A stretch of DNA of 64,000 nucleotides, taken from the NCBI RefSeq assembly GCF_001510715.1, contig NZ_LMTJ01000014.1, forward strand, positions 21,122-85,121, given 5' to 3'. The stretch is from Bacillus sp. FJAT-29814 (lineage in GTDB: Bacteria > Bacillota > Bacilli > Bacillales > Cytobacillaceae). Under the pieces are notes generated by a model. The model saw only the letters and a list, made by a program, of their open reading frames with translations. It was not told the DNA's origin and made no database searches. Both the position numbers and the translations under genes were made by a program. Of the stretch, positions 1-9,224 are shown piece after piece; position 1 is the first letter of the stretch; the number at the start of each line of letters is the position of its first letter.

Positions 1-208
1 AAATCCGCCGATCCGTGCCGGCAAAAAAACAGTTCATGATATTTTTGAACAAAGTCACCAACATCTGCTTAGTGGTGGAGAGCTCTGGGTAGTCATTCAA
101 AAAAAGCAAGGTGCACCATCGGCTTTGGAGAAATTAACGCAAATATTTTCTGATGTAGAAACAGTTGACAAATCCAAAGGTTATTTTATTATTAGAGCCA
201 CAAAATAG
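1..208 (+). CDS. ybxB: C-terminal end of class I SAM-dependent methyltransferase (YbxB/RsmC-like), partial
   Basis: Only the last 68 codons are visible; the gene begins upstream of the window. The visible part opens with NPPIRAGK, the N-P-P-x motif IV that lines the active site of N2/N6 nucleic-acid methyltransferases, and ends FIIRATK before TAG at 206-208. The family methylates guanine in rRNA (RsmC type). In Bacillus the ybxB gene lies between rplL and rpoB, which matches this position. The rpoB promoter candidate starts one base after the stop. The exact substrate cannot be told from this fragment. Confidence 0.8.
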   Translation, partial: NPPIRAGKKTVHDIFEQSHQHLLSGGELWVVIQKKQGAPSALEKLTQIFSDVETVDKSKGYFIIRATK

Positions 209-237
209 TTGACTACGAATTGTCCCTGTGATAGCAT
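209..237 (+). promoter_or_regulatory. Candidate SigA promoter for rpoB
   Basis: TTGACT (209-214) and TAGCAT (232-237) are separated by 17 bases. A TATAAA at 239-244 is an alternative -10 but gives poor spacing. It lies directly after the ybxB-like stop and about 220 bases before rpoB, so transcripts would carry a long leader. Confidence 0.5.
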
Positions 238-351
238 TATAAAATGCCATCATAATATTTACCGAATTATTCCTTTAAATACATAAAATCGAGTATAAAA
301 ACGGAATAACAAGGAAATGATGACAAAATAATAGTCAAAATGTGAAAATGT

Positions 352-416
352 GGTTTTTGGGAAAAAACCCTTTTTCTTTTTGTCTTTTAGCAAGGTAACA
401 AATTCTTCTAAAAGAC
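352..416 (+). promoter_or_regulatory. rpoB leader hairpins
   Basis: Two inverted repeats lie in the rpoB leader. GGTTTTT (352-358) pairs with AAAAACC (363-369) around a GGGA loop and is followed by a T-rich run (371-381), which resembles an intrinsic terminator. Then GTCTTTTAG (382-390) pairs perfectly with CTAAAAGAC (408-416) around a 17-base loop. They may end upstream transcripts or attenuate rpoB transcription; the sequence does not say which. Confidence 0.45.
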
Positions 417-460
417 GTAAATAGATTTTTAAATAACGCTTGATTTGAGGGGTGAATCAG

Positions 461-3400
461 TTGACAGGTCAACTAGTTCAGTATGGACGACACCGTAAGC
501 GGAGAAGTTATGCACGAATCAGTGAAGTTTTAGAATTGCCAAATCTTATTGAAATCCAAACCTCTTCATATCAGTGGTTTCTTGATGAGGGATTGCGTGA
601 GATGTTCCAGGATATTTCGCCAATTGAGGATTTCACCGGTAATCTATCACTAGAATTTATTGATTACAGTCTTGGCGATCCAAAGTATTCGGTTGAAGAA
701 TCGAAAGAGCGGGACGTTACTTATTCTGCTCCATTGCGTGTGAAGGTACGTCTTGTAAACAAAGAAACAGGCGAAGTGAAGGATCAAGATGTATTCATGG
801 GCGATTTTCCGTTAATGACGGAAACAGGCACCTTTGTCATCAACGGTGCAGAACGCGTTATCGTTTCACAGCTAGTGCGTTCCCCGAGCGTTTACTTCAA
901 CGGTAAAGTGGATAAAAACGGAAAGAGAGGCTTTACGGCTACTGTCATTCCGAACCGCGGCGCTTGGCTTGAATATGAAACAGATGCCAAAGATGTGGTA
1001 TATGTCAGAATTGATCGCACAAGGAAATTGCCTGTAACGGTTCTTTTGCGTGCACTTGGATTTGGCTCAGACCAAGAAATCATCGAGTTGATTGGTGATA
1101 ATGAGTATCTTCGCAATACGCTTGAAAAGGACAACACGGAAGGTATCGATAAAGCGTTGCTTGAAATTTATGAACGACTCCGTCCTGGTGAACCTCCAAC
1201 CGTTGAAAATGCGAAGAATCTATTGATATCACGGTTCTTTGATCCTAAGCGCTATGACCTTGCTAATGTAGGTCGTTATAAAATAAATAAAAAGCTTCAT
1301 ATTAAAAACCGCCTTTTCAATCAGCGTCTTGCCGAAACACTGGTAGACCCGGAAACAGGTGAAATTATCGCCGAAAAAGGAACGCTTCTTGACCGAAGAA
1401 ACCTTGACAGGATTTTGCCTGCACTTGAGAAAAATATTAATTTCCGCAGCTATAACCCAGTTGGCGGCGTTGTGGATGATGAGATTGTTCTTCAAGGCAT
1501 TAAAATCTATGCACCTGGCGATGAAAATGAAAAAGTGATTAATGTATTGGGCAATGCCTATGTGGCTGAACCAATTAAAAACATCACACCAGCTGACATT
1601 ATTGCGTCGATCAGCTATTTCTTCGATTTGCTTCATGGTGTTGGCGATACAGACGATATCGACCATTTGGGCAACAGACGTCTTCGTTCTGTAGGCGAAT
1701 TGCTGCAAAACCAATTCCGTATCGGTTTATCACGGATGGAGCGCGTGGTTCGTGAAAGAATGTCGATTCAGGACACAGCAACGATTACGCCGCAGCAGTT
1801 GATCAATATTCGTCCTGTTATTGCGTCAATTAAGGAATTCTTTGGAAGCTCCCAGCTTTCACAGTTTATGGACCAAACTAACCCGCTGGCGGAATTAACG
1901 CATAAGCGTCGTTTATCGGCATTAGGCCCAGGGGGTCTGACTCGTGAACGCGCCGGAATGGAAGTTCGTGACGTTCACTATTCTCACTATGGCCGGATGT
2001 GTCCAATTGAAACACCGGAAGGTCCGAATATCGGTTTGATCAACTCGTTATCATCATATGCGAAGGTAAACCGCTTTGGTTTTATCGAAACACCTTATCG
2101 CCGAGTCGATCCTGATACCGGTAAGGTAACATCAAGAATTGATTACCTGACTGCTGACGAAGAGGATAATTATGTAACCGCACAGGCTAACTCACGTCTA
2201 GGAGATGACGGTTCCTTCTTGGATGAGGAAGTCATTGCCCGTTTCCGTGGTGAAAACACCGTTGTAAAGCGGGATCGTGTCGACTACATGGATGTATCTC
2301 CGAAGCAGGTAGTTTCAGCAGCAACAGCATGTATTCCGTTCCTTGAAAACGATGACTCGAACCGTGCCTTGATGGGCGCGAACATGCAGCGGCAGGCTGT
2401 ACCATTGATGCAGCCGGAAGCGCCGATTGTCGGTACAGGTATGGAATATGTATCGGGTAAAGACTCTGGTGCCGCTGTCATCTGTAAGCATGAAGGAATT
2501 GTTGAGCGCGTTGAAGCCCGTCAAGTATGGGTCCGCCGCATTAAAGAAGTCGACGGCCAAGAGGTCAAAGGCGATCTTGACAAGTATCGGATGTTAAAGT
2601 TTATCCGTTCGAACCAAGGAACATGCTATAACCAGCGTCCAATCGTTTCTGTGGGCGACCGTGTTGTCAAGGGTGAAATCCTTGCTGATGGCCCTTCCAT
2701 GGAAAAAGGTGAATTGGCATTAGGCCGTAATGTTCTCGTTGCCTTTATGACATGGGATGGTTATAACTACGAAGATGCGATTATTATGAGTGAACGTCTT
2801 GTGAAAGACGATGTATATACTTCGATTCATATTGAGGAATATGAATCAGAATCACGTGATACAAAGCTTGGACCTGAAGAGATTACCCGCGATATTCCAA
2901 ACGTCGGCGAAGATGCACTCCGCAACTTGGATGAGCGCGGAATTATCCGTATTGGTGCCGAAGTAAAAGACGGCGACTTGCTAGTTGGTAAGGTGACACC
3001 AAAAGGGGTAACAGAGCTTACTGCTGAAGAGCGTTTGCTTCATGCCATTTTCGGTGAAAAAGCCCGCGAGGTCCGTGATACGTCACTTCGTGTTCCGCAC
3101 GGCGGCGGCGGTATTGTCCTCGATGTGAAAGTATTTAACCGCGAGGATGGCGATGAACTGCCTCCAGGCGTGAATCAACTTGTTCGTGTCTATATTGTAC
3201 AAAAACGGAAAATCTCCGCAGGGGATAAAATGGCAGGACGCCACGGTAATAAAGGGGTTATCTCGAGAATTTTACCGGAAGAGGATATGCCGTTCCTTCC
3301 AGATGGAACACCGGTTGATATCATGTTAAACCCATTAGGGGTACCATCACGGATGAACATCGGACAGGTGCTTGAGCTTCACTTAGGTATGGCAGCAAGA

Positions 3401-4021
3401 TACCTCGGCATTCATGTCGCTTCACCAGTATTTGACGGAGCTACGGAAGAAGATGTTTGGTCAACCATCGAGGAAGCTGGCATGGCTCGTGATGCGAAAA
3501 CAGTTCTTTATGATGGACGTACGGGAGAACCGTTTGATAACCGTGTATCAGTTGGTATCATGTATATGATTAAACTGGCTCACATGGTTGATGATAAGTT
3601 GCATGCTCGTTCAACTGGACCATACTCCCTTGTTACGCAGCAGCCGCTTGGTGGTAAAGCCCAATTCGGTGGACAGCGTTTTGGAGAGATGGAGGTATGG
3701 GCACTTGAAGCATATGGTGCTGCATACACGCTTCAGGAAATTCTTACGGTTAAATCCGACGATGTGGTTGGCCGTGTGAAAACCTACGAAGCCATTGTCA
3801 AAGGCGAAAATGTGCCGGAACCAGGCGTTCCTGAATCATTTAAAGTATTAATCAAAGAACTTCAGAGCTTGGGTATGGATGTTAAAATTCTATCCGGCGA
3901 TGAAGAAGAAATTGAAATGCGTGATATGGAAGATGAGGACGACTTACAACAGGTCGACACCTTAAACATTGTTCCTGATGCACCAAGCTTTGAATCTGAA
4001 AAAGTCGGTTCAAAAGAGTAA
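461..4021 (+). CDS. rpoB: DNA-directed RNA polymerase subunit beta
   Basis: RpoB forms one half of the RNA polymerase active-site cleft and contains the rifampicin pocket. I choose the TTG at 461 (reading MTGQLVQYGRH). A GAGGGG site at 447-452 lies at proper spacing from it, while the in-frame GTG at 452 overlaps that site. This gives 1186 residues, close to the roughly 1190 usual in Bacillus. The rifampicin region around residues 455-495 (SSQLSQFMDQTNP, THKRRLSALGPGG, His481) is wild type in appearance. The C-terminus is the usual acidic variable tail (DEEEIEMRDMEDEDD). rpoC follows after 129 bases. Confidence 0.98.
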   Translation: MTGQLVQYGRHRKRRSYARISEVLELPNLIEIQTSSYQWFLDEGLREMFQDISPIEDFTGNLSLEFIDYSLGDPKYSVEESKERDVTYSAPLRVKVRLVNKETGEVKDQDVFMGDFPLMTETGTFVINGAERVIVSQLVRSPSVYFNGKVDKNGKRGFTATVIPNRGAWLEYETDAKDVVYVRIDRTRKLPVTVLLRALGFGSDQEIIELIGDNEYLRNTLEKDNTEGIDKALLEIYERLRPGEPPTVENAKNLLISRFFDPKRYDLANVGRYKINKKLHIKNRLFNQRLAETLVDPETGEIIAEKGTLLDRRNLDRILPALEKNINFRSYNPVGGVVDDEIVLQGIKIYAPGDENEKVINVLGNAYVAEPIKNITPADIIASISYFFDLLHGVGDTDDIDHLGNRRLRSVGELLQNQFRIGLSRMERVVRERMSIQDTATITPQQLINIRPVIASIKEFFGSSQLSQFMDQTNPLAELTHKRRLSALGPGGLTRERAGMEVRDVHYSHYGRMCPIETPEGPNIGLINSLSSYAKVNRFGFIETPYRRVDPDTGKVTSRIDYLTADEEDNYVTAQANSRLGDDGSFLDEEVIARFRGENTVVKRDRVDYMDVSPKQVVSAATACIPFLENDDSNRALMGANMQRQAVPLMQPEAPIVGTGMEYVSGKDSGAAVICKHEGIVERVEARQVWVRRIKEVDGQEVKGDLDKYRMLKFIRSNQGTCYNQRPIVSVGDRVVKGEILADGPSMEKGELALGRNVLVAFMTWDGYNYEDAIIMSERLVKDDVYTSIHIEEYESESRDTKLGPEEITRDIPNVGEDALRNLDERGIIRIGAEVKDGDLLVGKVTPKGVTELTAEERLLHAIFGEKAREVRDTSLRVPHGGGGIVLDVKVFNREDGDELPPGVNQLVRVYIVQKRKISAGDKMAGRHGNKGVISRILPEEDMPFLPDGTPVDIMLNPLGVPSRMNIGQVLELHLGMAARYLGIHVASPVFDGATEEDVWSTIEEAGMARDAKTVLYDGRTGEPFDNRVSVGIMYMIKLAHMVDDKLHARSTGPYSLVTQQPLGGKAQFGGQRFGEMEVWALEAYGAAYTLQEILTVKSDDVVGRVKTYEAIVKGENVPEPGVPESFKVLIKELQSLGMDVKILSGDEEEIEMRDMEDEDDLQQVDTLNIVPDAPSFESEKVGSKE

Positions 4022-4030
4022 ATCAAGCAA

Positions 4031-4096
4031 AAGCGCACTTAAAGAGAATAGCTTTTCCAAGAACAAGCTATGGCTGTTCTTAAGTGCGCTTTTTAA
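4031..4096 (+). other. Large structured hairpin with U-tract between rpoB and rpoC
   Basis: AAGCGCACTTA (4031-4041) is perfectly complementary to TAAGTGCGCTT (4081-4091). An inner arm, ATAGCTT paired with AAGCTAT, lies inside, and a T-rich run follows directly. It looks like an intrinsic terminator or processing site but sits between two genes normally co-transcribed. Partial termination, attenuation or RNA cleavage are all possible. Confidence 0.6.
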
Positions 4097-4150
4097 TTTT
4101 AGCTGTATTGAAGGGTAAAACCTGGACATAAAAAGGGAGGTAGGCCCCCT

Positions 4151-7100
4151 ATGCTTGACGTCAATAATTTTGAGTATATGAAAATTGGTCTTGCATCGCC
4201 TGATAAGATCCGTTCGTGGTCATTTGGTGAAGTGAAAAAACCTGAAACAATCAACTATCGTACGTTAAAGCCGGAAAAAGACGGTTTATTCTGTGAAAGA
4301 ATTTTCGGTCCGACAAAGGACTGGGAGTGTCACTGCGGCAAGTACAAACGTGTCCGTTATAAAGGTGTTGTCTGTGACCGTTGCGGTGTTGAGGTAACCC
4401 GCGCAAAAGTTCGCCGTGAACGTATGGGTCATATTGAACTAGCAGCTCCTGTTTCCCATATTTGGTACTTTAAAGGAATACCAAGTCGGATGGGGCTTGT
4501 TTTGGATATGTCACCTCGCGCTTTGGAGGAAGTCATTTATTTTGCTTCCTATGTGGTAACCGAATCCGGTGATACCGCACTTGAAAAGAAACAATTGCTA
4601 TCTGAAAAAGAATACCGTGCCTATCGTGAAAAGTACGGTAATAAGTTCCAGGCGTCGATGGGTGCCGAAGCGATCAAAAAGCTTCTTTCTGATATTAATC
4701 TGGACAAAGAAGTAGATGCGTTAAAAGAAGAGCTTAAAACTGCGCAAGGCCAGCGTCGTACGCGGGCGATTAAGCGCCTTGAGGTGTTGGAAGCGTTCCG
4801 TAATTCCGGCAACGAGCCATCCTGGATGGTTCTTGATGTACTGCCGGTCATTCCGCCGGAACTGCGTCCGATGGTCCAATTGGATGGCGGCAGATTTGCC
4901 ACATCTGACCTTAATGACCTTTATCGCCGAGTGATCAACAGAAACAACCGCTTAAAGCGTTTATTGGATTTGGGTGCGCCAAGCATCATCGTGCAAAACG
5001 AAAAGCGGATGCTGCAGGAAGCTGTCGATGCGCTAATCGACAACGGCCGCCGTGGTCGTCCGGTTACAGGTCCAGGTAACCGTCCTTTAAAGTCACTTTC
5101 CCATATGTTAAAAGGAAAACAGGGACGTTTCCGTCAGAACTTGCTTGGAAAACGGGTTGACTATTCTGGCCGTTCCGTTATCGTCGTCGGCCCTAACTTG
5201 AAAATGTACCAGTGCGGACTTCCAAAGGAAATGGCGCTAGAACTATTCAAGCCATTCGTCATGAAAGAGCTTGTCGAAAAAGGACTTGCTCACAACATTA
5301 AATCAGCAAAACGCAAAATCGAACGGGTATCTCCTGATGTTTGGGATGTCCTTGAAGATGTCATTAAAGAACATCCGGTTCTGTTAAACCGTGCCCCTAC
5401 GCTTCACAGACTGGGAATTCAGGCCTTTGAACCAACATTGGTTGAAGGGCGCGCGATCCGTTTGCACCCGCTCGTTTGTACGGCTTACAACGCCGACTTC
5501 GACGGTGACCAGATGGCCGTTCACGTTCCGCTTTCAGCTGAAGCGCAGGCAGAAGCCCGTCTATTAATGCTTGCGGCACAAAACATCTTGAACCCTAAAG
5601 ATGGAAAGCCGGTTGTTACACCGTCTCAGGACATGGTATTGGGTAACTATTACTTAACCCTAGAGCGGGAAGGCGCCGTCGGCGAGGGCATGATTTTTAA
5701 AGATACAAACGAAGCCTTGTTGGCTTATCAAAACGGCTATGTACACCTGCATACCCGGGTTGCCGTCCATGCTGGTTCGTTAAATAATGAAACGTTTACG
5801 GAAGAACAAAATAACAAACTGCTAATTACAACGGTAGGTAAGCTTGTATTTAACGAAATTCTTCCGAAATCATTCCCTTACATCAATGAGCCTACAAGGG
5901 ATAATTTAGAGGTTAAAACACCTGAGAAGTATTTTGTTGAAAAAGGCGAAGATATCTTGGCGAAGATTCAATCAATGCCACTGATTGATCCGTTTAAAAA
6001 GAAAATCCTTGGAAACATCATTGCGGAAGTATTCAAGCGGTTCAAAATCACTGAAACGTCAAAAATGCTTGACCGCATGAAAGACCTTGGTTTTAAATAC
6101 TCCACAAAAGCTGGTATAACTGTAGGTGTTGCCGACATCGTCGTTCTTGGCGAGAAGGAGCAAATCCTTCATGATGCGCAAGCTAAAGTGGATAATGTTA
6201 CAAAGCAATTCAGACGTGGTTTGATTACGGAAGATGAGCGCTATGACCGTGTCATCTCCATCTGGAGCCAGGCGAAAGATGTTATTCAGGGCAAGTTGAT
6301 GAAGTCCTTGAATAAAACGAACCCTATCTTCATGATGAGTGATTCCGGTGCCCGTGGTAACGCCTCGAACTTTACCCAGCTTGCTGGTATGCGTGGTTTG
6401 ATGGCCAACCCGGCAGGACGTATCATCGAATTGCCAATCAAATCAAGTTTCCGTGAAGGATTAACCGTATTAGAGTACTTTATCTCGACGCACGGTGCCC
6501 GTAAAGGACTTGCTGATACAGCACTTAAGACAGCTGACTCTGGTTACTTGACACGCCGTCTTGTTGACGTTGCTCAGGATGTCATTGTCCGTGAAGACGA
6601 TTGCGGTACTGACCGCGGCTTTACGATTGGTGCGATTAAGGATGGCACAGAAATCATTGAGACGCTTGAAGAGCGTTTAATTGGACGGTATGCGCGTAAT
6701 CCAATTAAGCATCCAGAAACGAACGAAGTCATCGTGAAGGAAAATGAATTGATTACCGAAGACCTTGCCGAACTAATCACGAATTTGGGTATTGAAGAAG
6801 TGAAAATCCGTTCAGCATTTACATGTAATACCCGTCATGGGGTATGTAAGAAGTGTTACGGACGCAACTTGGCTACTGGCCAAGAGGTGGAAGTGGGCGA
6901 AGCAGTTGGTATTATCGCAGCGCAGTCCATCGGTGAGCCTGGTACACAGTTGACCATGCGTACATTCCATACCGGCGGTGTTGCTGGTAACGATATCACT
7001 CAAGGTTTGCCGCGTATCCAGGAAATCTTCGAGGCGCGTAATCCTAAAGGCCAGGCCGTTATTTCTGAAATTGATGGTGTGGTTGTAGGCATTAACGAAG

Positions 7101-7750
7101 GCCGTGACCGCCAGCATGAGATTGTCGTTCAAGGCGAAGTGGAATCACGCACCTATAATGCACCATATACAGCCCGCTTAAAGGTAGCTGTAGGCGACCA
7201 GATTGAGCGTGGAGATGAGTTAACAGAAGGATCAATTGATCCGAAAGAGCTTCTTAAAGTGAAAGATGTTATATCTGTTCAAGAATACTTGCTCCGTGAG
7301 GTTCAAAGAGTTTACCGGATGCAAGGGGTTGAAATTGGTGACAAACACGTAGAGGTAATGGTCCGTCAAATGCTGCGCAAGATTCGTGTTAGCGATGCTG
7401 GCGATACAGACGTGCTTCCAGGAACGCTGCTTGATATTCACCAATTTACCGATGCTAACGAACAGGCATTGTTAAATGGCAAACTTCCAGCAACCGGCCG
7501 TCCGGTGCTGCTCGGTATTACCAAAGCGTCTCTTGAAACAGATTCATTCTTGTCGGCAGCATCCTTCCAAGAAACAACAAGAGTTCTTACCGATGCGGCC
7601 ATCAAAGGCAAGCGCGATGAACTGCTTGGCTTGAAAGAGAATGTAATCATCGGTAAGCTTGTACCAGCGGGAACAGGAATGCAGCGTTACCGCAAAGCAG
7701 AGCCTGTCCTTCGCGATACAACATCCGAAGAACCGATTACGGTTGAATAA
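4151..7750 (+). CDS. rpoC: DNA-directed RNA polymerase subunit beta'
   Basis: RpoC carries the catalytic magnesium of RNA polymerase. The 1199-residue length equals the Bacillus norm. The N-terminal zinc finger is visible near residues 60-78 (CHCGK, CDRCG). The catalytic loop NADFDGD is at 447-453, with its three aspartates intact. The second zinc site (CNTRHGVCKKCYG) lies near residue 893. The ATG at 4151 follows GGGAGG (4135-4140). It forms the rpoBC unit with the upstream gene; a terminator-like hairpin follows the stop. Confidence 0.98.
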   Translation: MLDVNNFEYMKIGLASPDKIRSWSFGEVKKPETINYRTLKPEKDGLFCERIFGPTKDWECHCGKYKRVRYKGVVCDRCGVEVTRAKVRRERMGHIELAAPVSHIWYFKGIPSRMGLVLDMSPRALEEVIYFASYVVTESGDTALEKKQLLSEKEYRAYREKYGNKFQASMGAEAIKKLLSDINLDKEVDALKEELKTAQGQRRTRAIKRLEVLEAFRNSGNEPSWMVLDVLPVIPPELRPMVQLDGGRFATSDLNDLYRRVINRNNRLKRLLDLGAPSIIVQNEKRMLQEAVDALIDNGRRGRPVTGPGNRPLKSLSHMLKGKQGRFRQNLLGKRVDYSGRSVIVVGPNLKMYQCGLPKEMALELFKPFVMKELVEKGLAHNIKSAKRKIERVSPDVWDVLEDVIKEHPVLLNRAPTLHRLGIQAFEPTLVEGRAIRLHPLVCTAYNADFDGDQMAVHVPLSAEAQAEARLLMLAAQNILNPKDGKPVVTPSQDMVLGNYYLTLEREGAVGEGMIFKDTNEALLAYQNGYVHLHTRVAVHAGSLNNETFTEEQNNKLLITTVGKLVFNEILPKSFPYINEPTRDNLEVKTPEKYFVEKGEDILAKIQSMPLIDPFKKKILGNIIAEVFKRFKITETSKMLDRMKDLGFKYSTKAGITVGVADIVVLGEKEQILHDAQAKVDNVTKQFRRGLITEDERYDRVISIWSQAKDVIQGKLMKSLNKTNPIFMMSDSGARGNASNFTQLAGMRGLMANPAGRIIELPIKSSFREGLTVLEYFISTHGARKGLADTALKTADSGYLTRRLVDVAQDVIVREDDCGTDRGFTIGAIKDGTEIIETLEERLIGRYARNPIKHPETNEVIVKENELITEDLAELITNLGIEEVKIRSAFTCNTRHGVCKKCYGRNLATGQEVEVGEAVGIIAAQSIGEPGTQLTMRTFHTGGVAGNDITQGLPRIQEIFEARNPKGQAVISEIDGVVVGINEGRDRQHEIVVQGEVESRTYNAPYTARLKVAVGDQIERGDELTEGSIDPKELLKVKDVISVQEYLLREVQRVYRMQGVEIGDKHVEVMVRQMLRKIRVSDAGDTDVLPGTLLDIHQFTDANEQALLNGKLPATGRPVLLGITKASLETDSFLSAASFQETTRVLTDAAIKGKRDELLGLKENVIIGKLVPAGTGMQRYRKAEPVLRDTTSEEPITVE

Positions 7751-7758
7751 CATTATTA

Positions 7759-7791
7759 ACGGTACTTGCCTGATGGCAGGTACCGTATTTT
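7759..7791 (+). terminator. Terminator-like hairpin after rpoC
   Basis: A 12-base arm at 7759-7770 pairs with 7775-7786 around a TGAT loop (ACGGTACTTGCC with GGCAGGTACCGT, one G-T pair). Only a short T-run follows (ATTTTA), so termination may be partial. Confidence 0.65.
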
Positions 7792-7813
7792 AAGAAAAAT
7801 ATTAAAAGTATTG

Positions 7814-7842
7814 TTGACATATAATTGGCAAGATGTTAATAT
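7814..7842 (+). promoter_or_regulatory. Strong SigA promoter for the ybxF-rpsL-rpsG-fusA unit
   Basis: TTGACA (7814-7819) and TAATAT (7837-7842) are separated by exactly 17 bases. The promoter lies right after the rpoC hairpin and 45 bases before the ybxF-like start. Confidence 0.8.
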
Positions 7843-7886
7843 ATCAAAGGTGCTCCTATACACCTGATACTTTGGAGGATATCAAA

Positions 7887-8135
7887 ATGTCTTATGAAAA
7901 AGTATTACAGGCGAGCAAGGTCATTATAGGAACAAAACAAACAGTTAAGGCACTAAGAGAAGGCATAGTACAAGAGCTGGTCATTGCGGCAGATGCCGAA
8001 GCGAAAGTAACGAGTCCCGCAGTGAATGAAGCAGAAAGGCTAGGCGTTCCGGTCCAATATGTCGATTCGATGAAAAAACTTGGAAAGGCATGTAGGATTG
8101 AAGTAAGTGCTGCAGCTGTAGCTATTATCCGTTAA
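7887..8135 (+). CDS. rplGB: L7Ae-family K-turn RNA-binding protein (YbxF, ribosome-associated)
   Basis: The 82-residue protein (MSYEKVLQASK... VAIIR) matches YbxF in length and pattern, including IIGTKQTVKAL near residue 12 and MKKLGKACRIEV near residue 60, the L7Ae loop region. Members bind kink-turn RNA and associate with ribosomes. The ATG at 7887 is chosen because GGAGG (7874-7878) precedes it by eight bases; an in-frame upstream extension would run into the promoter. It is the first gene after the promoter at 7814-7842, and rpsL follows after a structured 103-base spacer. Confidence 0.92.
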   Translation: MSYEKVLQASKVIIGTKQTVKALREGIVQELVIAADAEAKVTSPAVNEAERLGVPVQYVDSMKKLGKACRIEVSAAAVAIIR

Positions 8136-8140
8136 AAACT

Positions 8141-8181
8141 GTTTTTGTAGATCGAGCAATCTGCAAAAACTTTGTTTTTGC
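8141..8181 (+). promoter_or_regulatory. Two mutually exclusive hairpins before rpsL
   Basis: The segment ATCTGCAAAAAC (8159-8170) can pair with GTTTTTGTAGAT upstream (8141-8152, 12 pairs, one G-T, six-base loop). Its 3' part GCAAAAAC (8163-8170) can instead pair with GTTTTTGC downstream (8174-8181). The overlap makes the two folds exclusive, as in RNA switches. No T-run follows, so a translational or processing effect is more likely than termination. Confidence 0.5.
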
Positions 8182-8238
8182 AAAAAAATGAACCACCTGG
8201 ATGTGTGGGCTTACAAATAGTGAAGGGAGGAAAAACAA

Positions 8239-8661
8239 ATGCCTACTATTAACCAATTAGTGCGCAAGCCACGTCAATCAACGGCAGAGAAGTCAAAATC
8301 TCCAGCGCTTAATAAAGGTTACAACAGCTTTAAGAAATCACAAACTAACGTATCATCACCACAAAAACGCGGGGTATGTACTCGTGTTGGTACAATGACT
8401 CCGAAGAAACCGAACTCAGCGTTACGTAAATATGCTCGTGTGCGCTTGACAAACGGTATTGAGGTGACTGCATACATTCCTGGTATCGGCCACAACCTGC
8501 AAGAGCACAGCGTTGTTCTTATCCGTGGCGGACGTGTAAAAGACTTACCAGGGGTACGTTATCATATCGTACGTGGTGCACTTGATACAGCTGGCGTTAA
8601 CAATCGTATGCAAGGCCGTTCTAAATACGGTACTAAGCGTCCGAAAGCAGCAAAAAAATAA
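8239..8661 (+). CDS. rpsL: 30S ribosomal protein S12
   Basis: S12 lies at the decoding centre and controls translational accuracy. The 140-residue protein has the S12 signature TPKKPNSALRK and the RGGRVKDLPGVRYH loop. Lys56 and Lys101, the residues whose change gives streptomycin resistance in Bacillus, are both lysine, so the allele looks sensitive. Compared with the E. coli form it has the usual Firmicute insertion near residues 20-38. It is followed by rpsG and fusA in str-operon order; AGGGAGG precedes the ATG. Confidence 0.98.
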   Translation: MPTINQLVRKPRQSTAEKSKSPALNKGYNSFKKSQTNVSSPQKRGVCTRVGTMTPKKPNSALRKYARVRLTNGIEVTAYIPGIGHNLQEHSVVLIRGGRVKDLPGVRYHIVRGALDTAGVNNRMQGRSKYGTKRPKAAKK

Positions 8662-8702
8662 TCACATTAAAATAGAAAGCTTCATTGAAAGGAGGAAAAA
8701 GC

Positions 8703-9173
8703 ATGCCACGTAAAGGTCCTGTAGCAAAGAGAGACGTGTTACCAGATCCACTTTACAATTCAAAATTAGTTACTCGCCTGATCAACAAGATGATGATCGA
8801 CGGTAAAAGAGGTAAATCTCAAGAAATTCTTTACTCTGCATTCAATACAATCCGTGAGCGTTCTGGTAAAGATCCAATGGAAGTATTTGAAGCAGCGATG
8901 AAAAATATCATGCCAGTTCTAGAAGTTAGAGCACGCCGTGTCGGCGGTGCCAACTACCAAGTTCCAGTTGAGGTGCGTCCTGACCGCCGTACAACTCTTG
9001 GTCTTCGCTGGTTAGTTAACTATTCACGCCTTCGCGGTGAAAAAACGATGGAAGAGCGTTTAGCTAACGAAATCATGGATGCTGCTAACAACACTGGTGC
9101 ATCTGTTAAGAAGCGTGAAGATACACACAAAATGGCAGAAGCAAACAAAGCGTTTGCTCACTATCGTTGGTAA
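8703..9173 (+). CDS. rpsG: 30S ribosomal protein S7
   Basis: S7 nucleates assembly of the 30S head and contacts E-site tRNA and mRNA. The start is the ATG at 8703 (MPRKGPVAKRDV), placed eight bases after GGAGG (8691-8695). An in-frame ATG at 8685 would include the ribosome-binding site in the coding region. The resulting 156 residues equal the Bacillus length. The motif RRVGGANYQVPVEVRP, which contacts 16S rRNA, is intact near residue 79. It sits between rpsL and fusA. Confidence 0.97.
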   Translation: MPRKGPVAKRDVLPDPLYNSKLVTRLINKMMIDGKRGKSQEILYSAFNTIRERSGKDPMEVFEAAMKNIMPVLEVRARRVGGANYQVPVEVRPDRRTTLGLRWLVNYSRLRGEKTMEERLANEIMDAANNTGASVKKREDTHKMAEANKAFAHYRW

Positions 9174-9224
9174 TTTTACCTTCAAAAATAAAAACACACT
9201 CATACTAGGAAGGAGAAAGACCCA

